DNA from: Winogradskyella algicola | Lineage (GTDB): Bacteria > Bacteroidota > Bacteroidia > Flavobacteriales > Flavobacteriaceae | Direction: 5' to 3' | NCBI RefSeq assembly: GCF_005869935.1 | Contig: NZ_SZQF01000002.1 | Coordinates: 186,001-250,000, forward strand | Length of the DNA: 64,000 nucleotides | In this document: positions 1 through 10,019 of the stretch, in pieces | How the letters are laid out: every line of letters starts with the position of its first letter | How positions within the stretch are numbered: the first letter of the stretch is position 1 | Made by a program: the position numbers and the translations under genes | Notes under the pieces: model-generated | Told to the model about the DNA's origin: nothing | Databases searched by the model: none | Seen by the model: the letters and a program-made list of their open reading frames with translations, nothing else

Positions 1-104
1 AAGAACATTATAAACCTGGTGATTTCGTAATGGTGAAAATTTTAGACTGTACAAGCGCTACACTTATTGGTGAAGCTGTGGGTTATTCAAAAAACAACTC
101 TTAA
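1..104 (+). CDS. miaB: MiaB C-terminus (tRNA methylthiotransferase, TRAM domain), partial
   Basis: The window opens inside a gene that ends at a TAA at 102-104, read in frame 3. The visible tail (EHYKPGDFVMVKI...LIGEAVGYS) looks like the small beta-barrel TRAM RNA-binding domain that closes MiaB, the radical-SAM enzyme that methylthiolates i6A37 in tRNA. The order miaB, sigma-54 activator, lptE, secG is common in Flavobacteriaceae and supports the call. Only about 33 residues are visible and the catalytic domains lie outside, so another TRAM protein such as RimO cannot be excluded from sequence alone. Confidence 0.7.
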   Translation, partial: EHYKPGDFVMVKILDCTSATLIGEAVGYSKNNS

Positions 105-115
105 TTGATTTATTA

Positions 116-1066
116 ATGAAAAAAATATTATTACTATTCTGTGCATTTGCATTAGTAACAGCTTGTGAAAACGAACCTTTGGATCCTGCCTTCAGTGGTG
201 GTGGAAATAATAATGGTGGCGGAAATGGTAGCTCCGATGATATAACATTAAGTAAATACGAATTAGATGTTACACTTAACACGTCTTTATTTGGATTCCC
301 TTTTGAAACCATAGTAAAAACAGATTACTTCTTAGAAGAAAACTCGTTAGGTTATGGTGAAATTGAAACAACAGCTACAGTTTTAGGTGAAACACAAACT
401 GTTACAGAAACACAAACTGTTGAAACAAATTCTGAAGGACAAGTAATAAGTTTTTTGTCTATAAATAGTTTAGGACAAACTACTAATACTACTTCAATAA
501 CATATGATGGCAACAATATTTCTAATATTACTTACAATTATTTTGAAGATAATGAAGAGGACTACGAATACAACTTTTCTTATAATGGTAACACCATAAC
601 AAGAACAGAAGTTGGCACTACAATAAGCACTGTTTTTACATTAGATGAGAACAATAGATTTTTCAAAAAAGAGTCTTTTGACGATGGAAACCTTATATTA
701 TCTGAAACCGTAACCTTTAATGAAGATGGTAATTGCGCAACTAGTATTACCACAGGCGATAACAATCTAAACATCACTTATAGTTACGATAATTTTGAAA
801 ATCCTATTCCGAACCAGATCTATAATCTAGGGAATATGCTTTCTATTTTAAATGATGATTATGAAGATACTTTAGGGGATGCTCTATCTCATGATTTCGC
901 TTCTAATAACTGTATAGCAACAAGTATTAACGGAGAACTTTATAATTTCGATGTAACTTATGACAACTCTGATAGAATAAGCACAAGAGCCTATGAAATC
1001 TCATTAGAAGAAGATGGGGTTTCACTCACGACTGGGTTCAACGAAATTTTTACATACGCCAATTAA
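116..1066 (+). CDS. hypothetical lipoprotein
   Basis: This 316-residue protein has a lipoprotein signal: a KK start, a hydrophobic stretch, and a lipobox LVTAC with the lipidated Cys at about residue 17. A Gly/Asn-rich linker follows at about 27-40. The remainder is rich in beta-type repeats with recurring ITYDG, NITYNYF, FSYNGN and ITYSYDN phrases, resembling the YD-type repeats of Bacteroidota surface lipoproteins. It probably sits on the cell envelope. It starts 11 nt after miaB and ends 3 nt before the sigma-54 activator, so it is probably cotranscribed. The function is unknown and I do not recognise a named family with certainty. Confidence 0.8.
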   Translation: MKKILLLFCAFALVTACENEPLDPAFSGGGNNNGGGNGSSDDITLSKYELDVTLNTSLFGFPFETIVKTDYFLEENSLGYGEIETTATVLGETQTVTETQTVETNSEGQVISFLSINSLGQTTNTTSITYDGNNISNITYNYFEDNEEDYEYNFSYNGNTITRTEVGTTISTVFTLDENNRFFKKESFDDGNLILSETVTFNEDGNCATSITTGDNNLNITYSYDNFENPIPNQIYNLGNMLSILNDDYEDTLGDALSHDFASNNCIATSINGELYNFDVTYDNSDRISTRAYEISLEEDGVSLTTGFNEIFTYAN

Positions 1067-1069
1067 AAT

Positions 1070-2341
1070 ATGGAATCCATACAAGCTATAAAACAACGCT
1101 TCGGCATTATAGGAAACGATCCTAAGCTTAATCGTGCCATAGAAAAAGCCATTCAGGTTGCTGCTACAGATATTTCTGTGCTTGTAACAGGTGAAAGTGG
1201 TGTTGGTAAAGAAAGTATTCCTAAAATTATACACCAGCTTTCCCACAGAAAGCATGGCAAATACATTGCGGTAAACTGTGGCGCCATCCCAGAAGGCACT
1301 ATAGACAGCGAGTTGTTTGGTCACGAAAAAGGTGCTTTTACGGGTGCCACACAAACACGTTCTGGTTATTTTGAAGTTGCTGATGGCGGAACCATCTTTT
1401 TAGATGAAGTTGGTGAATTACCATTAACAACCCAAGTACGCTTACTTCGTGTTTTGGAAAATGGTGAGTTTATTAAAGTAGGTTCTAGTAAGGTTCAAAA
1501 AACTAATGTAAGAATTGTAGCAGCTACAAACGTTAATATGTTTGAAGCCATTAAGAAAGAAAAGTTTAGAGAAGACCTTTACTATCGCCTTAGTACAATC
1601 GAAATAAATCTTCCAGCATTGCGTGACCGCAAGGAGGATATTCATTTATTATTTAGAAAATTTGCTAGCGATTTTGCTTTAAAATATAAAATGCCAACTG
1701 TAAAGTTAACTGACGATGCAGTTGCCTTACTTTTAAAATACCGTTGGAATGGTAACATTCGTCAATTGAGAAATGTTGCTGAACAAGTTTCGGTTTTAGA
1801 GCACAATCGTACTATAAATGCCGTAACACTTCAGAATTACTTACCTAATACTGGCACAAGCTTACCAGCTGTAATTAATACTTCTAAATCTGAAAGTGAT
1901 TTTAGTAGCGAAAGAGAAATACTTTATAAGGTGTTGTTCGACATGAAAAGTGATTTGAACGACCTTAAAAAGTTAACCATGGAATTAATGAAGTCAGGAA
2001 GTGTTTCTGATGTTAAAAAAGAAAACGAGCACCTCATTCAGAAAATTTATGGAGATGATGATGACGAAAGTTATGAAACAGCATCTGAGATTGATAACTT
2101 AGAAGTACTATCCATACCACAGCATACAGAAGATAACGACGCTAATACAATAGACGTTGATGATAAGTATCATTTTGCTGAAGAGATTGAAGAGGAAGAA
2201 ACCTTATCTTTACAAGACAAAGAGTTAGAACTTATTAAAAAATCTCTAGAGCGTCATAATGGTAAGCGCAAATTGGCTGCTGCCGAATTGGGAATAAGCG
2301 AGCGTACACTTTATAGAAAAATAAAGCAATACGATCTTTAA
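1070..2341 (+). CDS. sigma-54-dependent transcriptional activator (AAA+ and Fis HTH, no receiver)
   Basis: This is a bacterial enhancer-binding protein that remodels RNA polymerase holding sigma-54. The AAA+ domain begins almost at the N-terminus. It shows Walker A GESGVGKE (41-48), an intact sigma-54-contacting GAFTGA loop (88-93), Walker B GTIFLDE (107-113) and an arginine-finger region (FREDLYYRL). A long acidic linker of about 100 residues leads to a Fis-type helix-turn-helix at about 385-423 (RKLAAAELGISERTLYRKI). There is no receiver, GAF or PAS domain ahead of the AAA+ domain, so activity is not gated by phosphorylation in cis. It sits between miaB and lptE. Targets are unknown. Confidence 0.93.
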   Translation: MESIQAIKQRFGIIGNDPKLNRAIEKAIQVAATDISVLVTGESGVGKESIPKIIHQLSHRKHGKYIAVNCGAIPEGTIDSELFGHEKGAFTGATQTRSGYFEVADGGTIFLDEVGELPLTTQVRLLRVLENGEFIKVGSSKVQKTNVRIVAATNVNMFEAIKKEKFREDLYYRLSTIEINLPALRDRKEDIHLLFRKFASDFALKYKMPTVKLTDDAVALLLKYRWNGNIRQLRNVAEQVSVLEHNRTINAVTLQNYLPNTGTSLPAVINTSKSESDFSSEREILYKVLFDMKSDLNDLKKLTMELMKSGSVSDVKKENEHLIQKIYGDDDDESYETASEIDNLEVLSIPQHTEDNDANTIDVDDKYHFAEEIEEEETLSLQDKELELIKKSLERHNGKRKLAAAELGISERTLYRKIKQYDL

Positions 2342-2405
2342 GAAAAGATTAGTACAACACAAGCACTATTAAAAAAGTAAGTGCGTTCAGTTAAAAACAC
2401 TTTAG

Positions 2406-2909
2406 ATGAAATTATTAAAATACATCGCAATACTTTTATTTACAATCACATTAACAGGTTGTGGTATCTATTCTTTTACAGGTGCAGACACTGGTGATGC
2501 CAAAACATTTCAAGTCAACTTTTTTCAGAATAATGCCGAACTTGTTGAGCCAGGTTTAGACATAGATTTTACAAATGCATTACAAGACTTAATTCAAAAC
2601 CAAACCAGTCTAAATCTTGTAAATACTGGCGGAGACTTACTGTTTGAAGGAGAAATTACCGAATATAGAATCGCTCCAATGACAGCTACCGCACAAAACA
2701 CAGCTGCCCAAAACCGCCTAACTATTAGTGTTAACGTACGTTATTTTAATACACTAGATGAAGATAAAGATTTTGAACAACGTTTTTCATTTTTCTTTGA
2801 CTTTGATGCAAATGCTCAATTAGTTGGAGGTACAAAAGACGAAGCTTTTGAGGTTATTTTTGAGCGATTAACACAAGATATTTTTAATGCATCATTAGCC
2901 AATTGGTAA
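2406..2909 (+). CDS. lptE: LptE-like LPS assembly lipoprotein
   Basis: This 167-residue lipoprotein (lipobox LTGC, Cys at 19, then GIYSFTGA) matches the Bacteroidota form of LptE, the plug of the LptD outer-membrane translocon that inserts lipopolysaccharide. Family features visible are the GIYSFTG start, a mid-protein segment GEITEYRIAPM and a C-terminal FERLTQDIFNASLANW helix. It lies 64 nt after the sigma-54 activator and 3 nt before the TPR protein, the usual flavobacterial order. Sequence similarity to proteobacterial LptE is weak, so the role rests on family placement and synteny. Confidence 0.85.
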   Translation: MKLLKYIAILLFTITLTGCGIYSFTGADTGDAKTFQVNFFQNNAELVEPGLDIDFTNALQDLIQNQTSLNLVNTGGDLLFEGEITEYRIAPMTATAQNTAAQNRLTISVNVRYFNTLDEDKDFEQRFSFFFDFDANAQLVGGTKDEAFEVIFERLTQDIFNASLANW

Positions 2910-2912
2910 TAT

Positions 2913-3836
2913 ATGCAACTAAAAGAATTAACATATTTACTTCAGCATCCTGAGGCTGTTACGGCTACTCAGACAGATGCATTATTGGCAAAAATTAATG
3001 AGTATCCATACTTTCAACCTTTACGTGCTTTATACTTAAAAGGTCTTAAACAAAAAGAGAGTTACAAATACAATAATGCGCTAAAAGTAACTGCTGCGCA
3101 TACAGCAGATCGTAGTGTTTTGTTTGATTACATTACCTCAGAAATTTTTAATCAGAACGAAATTTCTAATCAAATTAAGCAAAACTCAGAATACATTAAA
3201 TCCATAGACGTTAATGAAGTTGACGATATTTCGGTTAACAAAAGTGTGACCATTGATGATGCATTAAAAGAACACATTAAAGCAACCGAAGGTGTTTTAG
3301 ACCCAAACCTGTTTGAGGCAAAAACACAGTATACTCCTAAGGAAGAAACTCTAAAGCTTGAAGATTCTATAATTTCAGTCGATGTTAAAAACATAACGCC
3401 AGAAGAAAAACTAAGTATTGGAAAACCTCTAGAATTTGACAAAAATGAGAATCATTCTTTTACCGAGTGGTTAAAAATAACAAGTTTTAAACCCATAGAA
3501 AGGGAAACGGAAGCTGAAATTTCAGATACTCAAAAAGAGGATACAGCGCAACCATTAGCCAGTAAACTAGATCTTATTGATAAGTTTATAAGCGAAAATC
3601 CTAAGATAAAACCCGTTGCCAGTAATACACCGAAACCTAAGTTGGTAAACAACGATGATAACGTTTCTGACAGCTTAATGACTGAAACTTTGGCAAGGAT
3701 TTATTTAGAACAAAAAAACTATGACAAAGCCATTCAATCTTATAAAATTTTAAGTTTGAAATATCCAGAAAAAAGTAGTTTCTTTGCAGACCAAATAAAA
3801 CTGGTAGAAGAAATAAAAGATAATAACACAATATAA
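2913..3836 (+). CDS. TPR-containing protein between lptE and secG
   Basis: This is a 307-residue protein with no signal peptide. Residues 1-90 form a helical region (LTYLLQHPEAV...LLAKINEYPYFQPLRALYLKGLK) typical of a conserved flavobacterial family. The middle is charged and low in complexity. The C-terminus carries one clear tetratricopeptide-type unit (LARIYLEQKNYDKAIQSYKIL), so it probably acts through protein contacts. It is packed 3 nt after lptE and 1 nt before secG, suggesting translational coupling and an envelope-assembly or export link. The function is not established. Confidence 0.8.
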   Translation: MQLKELTYLLQHPEAVTATQTDALLAKINEYPYFQPLRALYLKGLKQKESYKYNNALKVTAAHTADRSVLFDYITSEIFNQNEISNQIKQNSEYIKSIDVNEVDDISVNKSVTIDDALKEHIKATEGVLDPNLFEAKTQYTPKEETLKLEDSIISVDVKNITPEEKLSIGKPLEFDKNENHSFTEWLKITSFKPIERETEAEISDTQKEDTAQPLASKLDLIDKFISENPKIKPVASNTPKPKLVNNDDNVSDSLMTETLARIYLEQKNYDKAIQSYKILSLKYPEKSSFFADQIKLVEEIKDNNTI

Positions 3837-3837
3837 A

Positions 3838-4185
3838 ATGAGTGCATTTACAATATTTTTAGTTTTAATCGTAATCGTTGCATTTTTATTAGTCGTAGTG
3901 ATTATGGTACAAAATCCAAAAGGTGGAGGTTTATCATCATCTTTTGGTGGTGGTGGCACACAACAATTAGGTGGTGTAAAGAAAACAGGAGACTTCTTAG
4001 ACAAGAGCACATGGTTTTTAGGCGCAGCCTTAATTGTATTAATCCTTGCCTCTAACCTTACAATAGACTCTGGGAACAATATAGATTCTAAAGCTTTAGA
4101 TGAAAATGAAGCTACAGAAATGCCAATATCTACTCCATCTAATACAGAAGATGCTGGTACAACAAACGATACTGAAGGGAACTAA
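3838..4185 (+). CDS. secG: preprotein translocase subunit SecG
   Basis: SecG is a small non-essential subunit of the SecYEG inner-membrane channel. The protein has the family layout: a first membrane helix (about 3-22), the conserved loop VQNPKGGGLSSSFGGGG, and a second membrane helix (about 55-72, STWFLGAALIVLILAS). A polar acidic C-terminal tail of about 40 residues follows, longer than in E. coli but usual in Bacteroidota. It is the last gene of the upstream run and is followed by a clear terminator at 4211. Confidence 0.95.
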   Translation: MSAFTIFLVLIVIVAFLLVVVIMVQNPKGGGLSSSFGGGGTQQLGGVKKTGDFLDKSTWFLGAALIVLILASNLTIDSGNNIDSKALDENEATEMPISTPSNTEDAGTTNDTEGN

Positions 4186-4210
4186 TACTTCTCTATTACA
4201 ATAATGTAAA

Positions 4211-4237
4211 GCCAACTTTAAAAGTTGGCTTTTTTTG
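4211..4237 (+). terminator. intrinsic terminator after secG
   Basis: The GCCAACTTT / AAAGTTGGC arms form a perfect hairpin followed by a run of seven T. It separates the lptE-secG run from groESL. Confidence 0.9.
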
Positions 4238-4269
4238 TACTATAAATTTCCGACAGGTATATCTGCAAG

Positions 4270-4302
4270 TTTGTCAGTCTATTTGTATTGGCATAATTTT
4301 CG
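4270..4302 (+). promoter_or_regulatory. candidate groES promoter
   Basis: TTTG at 4270-4273 lies 20 nt before TAATTTTC (4294-4301), one mismatch from the Bacteroidota primary-sigma pattern TTTG-N19-21-TAnnTTTG. The same bases include TTGGCATAATTTTCG (4288-4302). That has the GG of a sigma-54 -24 element but not the GC at -12, so the primary-sigma reading is preferred. The start codon would be about 50 nt downstream. GACA and TGTC half-sites flank positions 4251-4276. Confidence 0.5.
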
Positions 4303-4355
4303 AATAATAACAAAGCATTAAAACAACTTTTAATTAATCAAAAATATTATAACAA

Positions 4356-4631
4356 ATGGCTTTAAACATTAAACCTTTGGCAGACAGAGTTCTTGTAGAA
4401 CCTATGGAAGCTGAAACCAAAACAGCTTCGGGTATCATTATTCCAGACAATGCAAAAGAAAAACCGCAAAAAGGAACTGTTGTTGCAATTGGCAATGGCA
4501 AAAAAGATGAACCTTTAACTGTTAAAGTTGGTGACACTGTTTTATATGGTAAATATGGTGGCACTGAGTTAAAGTTAGAAGGTAAAGACTATTTAATGAT
4601 GCGCGAAAGCGACATCTTGGCAATTGTTTAA
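4356..4631 (+). CDS. groES: co-chaperonin GroES
   Basis: GroES is the 10-kDa lid of the GroEL folding chamber. At 91 residues it has the usual length. Visible signatures are the N-terminal [12 protein letters not shown] motif, the mobile loop around [19 protein letters not shown], and the C-terminal [14 protein letters not shown] strand. It precedes groEL, separated by 105 nt that hold a palindromic repeat. Confidence 0.98.
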   Translation: MALNIKPLADRVLVEPMEAETKTASGIIIPDNAKEKPQKGTVVAIGNGKKDEPLTVKVGDTVLYGKYGGTELKLEGKDYLMMRESDILAIV

Positions 4632-4635
4632 AAAC

Positions 4636-6368
<1,733 letters not shown>

Positions 6369-6435
6369 GTCGATAACCTCAATACTAAAGGAACTCAATA
6401 TTGCCAATAACATGGTTGAGTTTAAATGATAAAGC

Positions 6436-6472
6436 AAAAGCCTTTGACGAAAGTTGAGGGCTTTTATTTTTT
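6436..6472 (+). terminator. terminator after groEL
   Basis: AAAAGCC (6436-6442) pairs with GGCTTTT (6459-6465), followed by a T-rich tract. A weaker hairpin (AACTCAA / TTGAGTT, 6392-6422) lies just upstream. Confidence 0.75.
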
Positions 6473-6489
6473 TACGGTTTTGTCAAATA

Positions 6490-6515
6490 AAAGCCTGAAC
6501 TTATGATCAGGCTTT
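6490..6515 (-). terminator. terminator of the minus-strand metal module
   Basis: A perfect 9-bp palindrome AAAGCCTGA / TCAGGCTTT with an 8-nt loop lies 4 nt beyond the stop of the HMA gene. It is followed on the minus strand by a T-rich stretch. It is separate from the groEL terminator of the opposite strand. Confidence 0.8.
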
Positions 6516-6519
6516 ATGA

Positions 6520-6897
6520 TTAATTTTTGTTTTCTGCTTTCTCTTGACCTTCATGGTCTTTAACGACATCTTTATCACGATACCTACAACAAGGGTGAAC
6601 TGAATCATAAGCCTCATCTGTGGCTTTTATTTCTTTTGTATCATGGCCTACCGCAGCAATATTTTTAGAAATAGTTTTTAAATCTGTTTTACGCTCGTCA
6701 TAAATCAATTTAAGCTCATGTGTATCCACGTTCCATACTGCAGATTTCACACCTTTAGTTCTAATCGCAGCTTTTTCTATACGTTCTTTACACATACCAC
6801 AAACACCATCTACTTCCATAGAAGCTTTGGCATTCTTATTCTGAGCAAATGTCATTGTAGTTACTAATAATGCTATAATTAAAGTTACTTGTTTCAT
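6520..6897 (-). CDS. secreted heavy-metal-associated (HMA) domain protein
   Basis: A 125-residue protein with a cleavable signal peptide (about 1-18, ending TFAQ) and a ferredoxin-fold HMA domain. Its metal-binding loop is GVCGMCKERIEKA with Cys33 and Cys36. The C-terminal tail carries a second potential ligand cluster, HPCC (101-104), and ends in charged residues. It should bind soft metal ions such as Cu(I) outside the inner membrane. It is the last gene of a minus-strand group with a TonB-dependent receptor and an HMA-membrane fusion, so a role in metal capture or hand-over is inferred. The specific metal is not shown by the sequence. Confidence 0.88.
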   Translation of the reverse strand: MKQVTLIIALLVTTMTFAQNKNAKASMEVDGVCGMCKERIEKAAIRTKGVKSAVWNVDTHELKLIYDERKTDLKTISKNIAAVGHDTKEIKATDEAYDSVHPCCRYRDKDVVKDHEGQEKAENKN

Positions 6898-6984
6898 TTT
6901 ATTGTTGTTTTTACCATTCTGAACTTGTTTCAGAATTTAATTATTTATTTTTTTATTATAGATTCCTGCTGCAGTAATGACAGT

Positions 6985-9219
6985 TTATTTTATTCTAAAT
7001 CGTAATCCTGCATAGTACATGCTCCCAAATATTGGTCCATATACAAAGTTAGTATCAAAATTTGAACCAAAAGGATTGTCCGCACTAACTATTGGATTAT
7101 TTTGCCTTACGTTAGTTACATTCTCACCTCCTAAATATACTTCAAACTTAGGTGAAAAGACCTTTGTTACCTGAAGATTTAAAGTAGCTACAGTTGGCGA
7201 ATATTCATCTAATTGATATTCGATATCGCTTAGGGTGGTGCTAGGAAAGCGTTGAGAATCTAACCAATTATACGTTGCATCAAACTTCCATTGTGCACCA
7301 TTATCTTTCTGATCTGTTTCATAAGCAGCATTAGCAAATACGCGATGTTTAGGCACTAATGGCTTTTCTAATTCACCAGAATTATAGTCGGTTTTTACAT
7401 CGTAGAACTTGTAAGCTGTACGTAAATCAAAATTTTTAAATAGGTTATAGTTAAATTCAAATTGAAAACTATTAGCATAGCTATCTCCTTCAAGATTATA
7501 AAAGTTTACTTCAAAAGGGTTTTCCCAATCTACCACAACCTGATTTTGAAAATCCGTTCTATAAAAATCAAACGCTATATCAGCCTTTCTATCAAAAAGA
7601 TTAAAACCTTGCAGATAACTCACACCATAATTCCAAGCAATTTCAGGATCTAAACCATAAATCTTTCCTCCTGAATTTAAAATATTGATTTGTCTTGAGC
7701 TAGCAAACATACTCTGATTTTCAGCAAAAATATTGGCACTTCGTTTTCCTCTTCCGACAGAAAATCTCAATGCTGATTTTTCCCAAGGTGTATAACGCAC
7801 ATGTAATCGAGGAGTTACAAAAAACCCAAGCCTGTTGTGCTGATCCACGCGCATACCAGCAGTCATAGTTAATTTATCGAGATTGTCATATGAATACTCA
7901 AAAAACGCACCAATGGAATTCTCTGTACGCTCAAAAGTTTCTGTGTTAACAAGTTCATCATAATGATCATAGGTGAAACTTAAACCTGTTTTTATCTTAT
8001 GACGCGAATCGGAAATTATGCTGTTATAGACCAAGTTAGAATAAAAACTGTTATGTTTTATATCGTAAAGATTTAATCCAAAGTAAGAATCTTGTTTATG
8101 ATGGCTAAAAGCGGTTTGAAATCCTAAACTTTGGTAGGGAATTTCGGGGTTTACATAGCCTAGCTTTGTACTTACCTCAAAGCGCTCTGTATTAATCTCG
8201 CTACCCCAAAATTCTGTAGTTCCTTTGTGAATCTCTGGATTGAATCCTAATTGTCCGGATTGCTTTTCGTCATTAACATATTTTAAATTTATAAAACTAA
8301 CGACACCTTTTTCTGGATTTGTGTATTGCCAACGGTTCATCATGTTTATTTGGTTAAACAATGGCATATCCAAAAAACCATCATCATTAACATCATGCTT
8401 TTCTTGATGTGTATTACCATGAAGGTACACTCCTGTACTCCATTTATCTGACACCTTTGTATTAAAATGCGTATTAAATTCTAGACGCTCACTTGTAGCA
8501 CCATAAAGGTTCACAAACAACGCATCGTCCGTAGTAGGTTTGACTAATTCTGTGTTTATCTGGCCTGCAATACTTTCAAAACCATTTACTACACTACCTG
8601 CTCCTTTAGTAATCTGAATACTTTCTACCCAAGTACCTGGAATAAAACTTAGTCCATAAGCTTGGGATGCTCCTCGAATAGCAGGAATGTTTTCGGTAGT
8701 AATCAATATATATGGACTAGTTAGGCCTAGCATTTTTATTTGTTTTGTTCCTGAAACCGCATCAGCAAAATTTACATCTATAGACGGATTGGTTTCAAAA
8801 CTCTCAGACAAATTACAACAGGCTGCTTTTAGTAGTTCATCTGAACTTACAGTAATCGTATTAGTTGCTTTGAGGAATGATTTTGAAGTTGTTTGTTTTC
8901 TCGCCGTAACTGTTACTGCTTCTAATTCTTCAGAAGGTTCTAATACGTGTCTAACATATCTGTTTTTATTTACCGTTAATGTATCTGTTTTAAATCCTAC
9001 ATAACTTATAATCAACTTATTATAAGAAAATTTATATGGTAACGAAAAAGTGCCATCTTCGTCAGTTATTGATCCAATAGTTGAACCCAACCAATAAACA
9101 TTAGCACCAGGCAAAGGCATTTCCTTGCCTGTACTTGTTTCTAAAATTACACCCTCTAATTGATCTTGAGATAGCCCTATAAAGGGCAAAAGCAGCATTA
9201 TAATTACAAACTTTTTCAT
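6985..9219 (-). CDS. TonB-dependent outer-membrane receptor (metal-linked)
   Basis: A 744-residue outer-membrane active transporter. After a signal peptide (about 1-17) comes a carboxypeptidase-like beta-sandwich (about 20-100, with TDEDGTFSLP). A plug domain (about 115-225) and a C-terminal 22-strand barrel ending in YYAGLRFRIK follow. The plug contains an adjacent Cys pair, KAACCNLSESF (134-135), unusual for sugar or siderophore receptors. Its start overlaps the stop of the upstream HMA-membrane gene by 4 nt (ATGA), implying coupled expression. The neighbours suggest a copper or similar metal ligand. No SusD-like partner is present. Confidence 0.9.
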   Translation of the reverse strand: MKKFVIIMLLLPFIGLSQDQLEGVILETSTGKEMPLPGANVYWLGSTIGSITDEDGTFSLPYKFSYNKLIISYVGFKTDTLTVNKNRYVRHVLEPSEELEAVTVTARKQTTSKSFLKATNTITVSSDELLKAACCNLSESFETNPSIDVNFADAVSGTKQIKMLGLTSPYILITTENIPAIRGASQAYGLSFIPGTWVESIQITKGAGSVVNGFESIAGQINTELVKPTTDDALFVNLYGATSERLEFNTHFNTKVSDKWSTGVYLHGNTHQEKHDVNDDGFLDMPLFNQINMMNRWQYTNPEKGVVSFINLKYVNDEKQSGQLGFNPEIHKGTTEFWGSEINTERFEVSTKLGYVNPEIPYQSLGFQTAFSHHKQDSYFGLNLYDIKHNSFYSNLVYNSIISDSRHKIKTGLSFTYDHYDELVNTETFERTENSIGAFFEYSYDNLDKLTMTAGMRVDQHNRLGFFVTPRLHVRYTPWEKSALRFSVGRGKRSANIFAENQSMFASSRQINILNSGGKIYGLDPEIAWNYGVSYLQGFNLFDRKADIAFDFYRTDFQNQVVVDWENPFEVNFYNLEGDSYANSFQFEFNYNLFKNFDLRTAYKFYDVKTDYNSGELEKPLVPKHRVFANAAYETDQKDNGAQWKFDATYNWLDSQRFPSTTLSDIEYQLDEYSPTVATLNLQVTKVFSPKFEVYLGGENVTNVRQNNPIVSADNPFGSNFDTNFVYGPIFGSMYYAGLRFRIK

Positions 9220-9947
9220 ACAACAAAAGTTTTATTAATCATAAATATGGCCATAGCTATCATTATAGCATTTTCAATAAAGGTCGCTTTGGTCATTGGC
9301 AACTTTAATGCTGTACCCAAACAAGCACATTGAATAGATTTTTTATCTAATAATGTTTTGGTAACTCCAAAAGTTGTAATTCCTAAAATTACTAAAGTAA
9401 CTATCAGAGCAATAGTTGTTTGAAAGCGCATAAGAAACATTAGACCTAAGGCAACCTCAATAAATGGGTATATCCATCCATAAGCTGGAACAGCTTTGGC
9501 CAATGGGTCGTACATTCTAAAACTTTCTGGAAAACTCTTAAGGTCTAAAAACTTAAAAAAGCTGAAAACAATATAAAATAAGCCCATAAAATCTAGCATA
9601 AAGCCATTAATATTCCATGGTTTTATGTTTAGTAAGGTTGAGGCCATAATGATGTAACCAAAAATTAGAAACAGCGGAAATAACTGCTTTATTTCTCTTT
9701 TCTTTTCATCATTAGGCTGAGTAGAGCTAAAAACATTTTTAGTGTTTTGCTCTGAAATTGTGTATTTATCTGATAGTGCATTTTGAAGTGTATCTACTTC
9801 GATATGCTTTTGCATTGTTATGGTTGCAGTACTGTCATTAAGATTAACCTCAACCTTATCTACATCAGACAGTTCAGATAGAGCCTTTTCTACAGAGGCC
9901 TTGCAACCGTTACAGGTCATTCCTGTAACCTTATATGTGTGTGTCAT
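9216..9947 (-). CDS. HMA domain fused to a MauE/DoxX-like membrane protein
   Basis: A 243-residue fusion. Residues 1-65 are an HMA metal-binding domain with MTCNGCKASVEKAL (Cys12, Cys15). A linker follows, then about four membrane helices (about 88-240) resembling MauE/DoxX redox-associated proteins. A CACLG motif (Cys207, Cys209) lies before the last helix. It probably sits in the inner membrane with the HMA domain soluble, and could pass metal or reducing equivalents across the membrane. It is followed by the receptor gene with a 4-nt overlap. The transport direction is not known. Confidence 0.85.
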   Translation of the reverse strand: MTHTYKVTGMTCNGCKASVEKALSELSDVDKVEVNLNDSTATITMQKHIEVDTLQNALSDKYTISEQNTKNVFSSTQPNDEKKREIKQLFPLFLIFGYIIMASTLLNIKPWNINGFMLDFMGLFYIVFSFFKFLDLKSFPESFRMYDPLAKAVPAYGWIYPFIEVALGLMFLMRFQTTIALIVTLVILGITTFGVTKTLLDKKSIQCACLGTALKLPMTKATFIENAIMIAMAIFMINKTFVV

Positions 9948-10019
9948 TAATTATTTAATTTAAAATTATCTTCGGTTAGTATTCTCAACGAATACAAAAT
10001 CTTGAAAATTTTAAATTGT

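Noticed and set aside
4288..4302. True sigma-54 promoter for groES
   Set aside because: The -24 GG is present but the -12 GC is not (it reads GA), while a good primary-sigma match overlaps it. It is kept only as a secondary reading.
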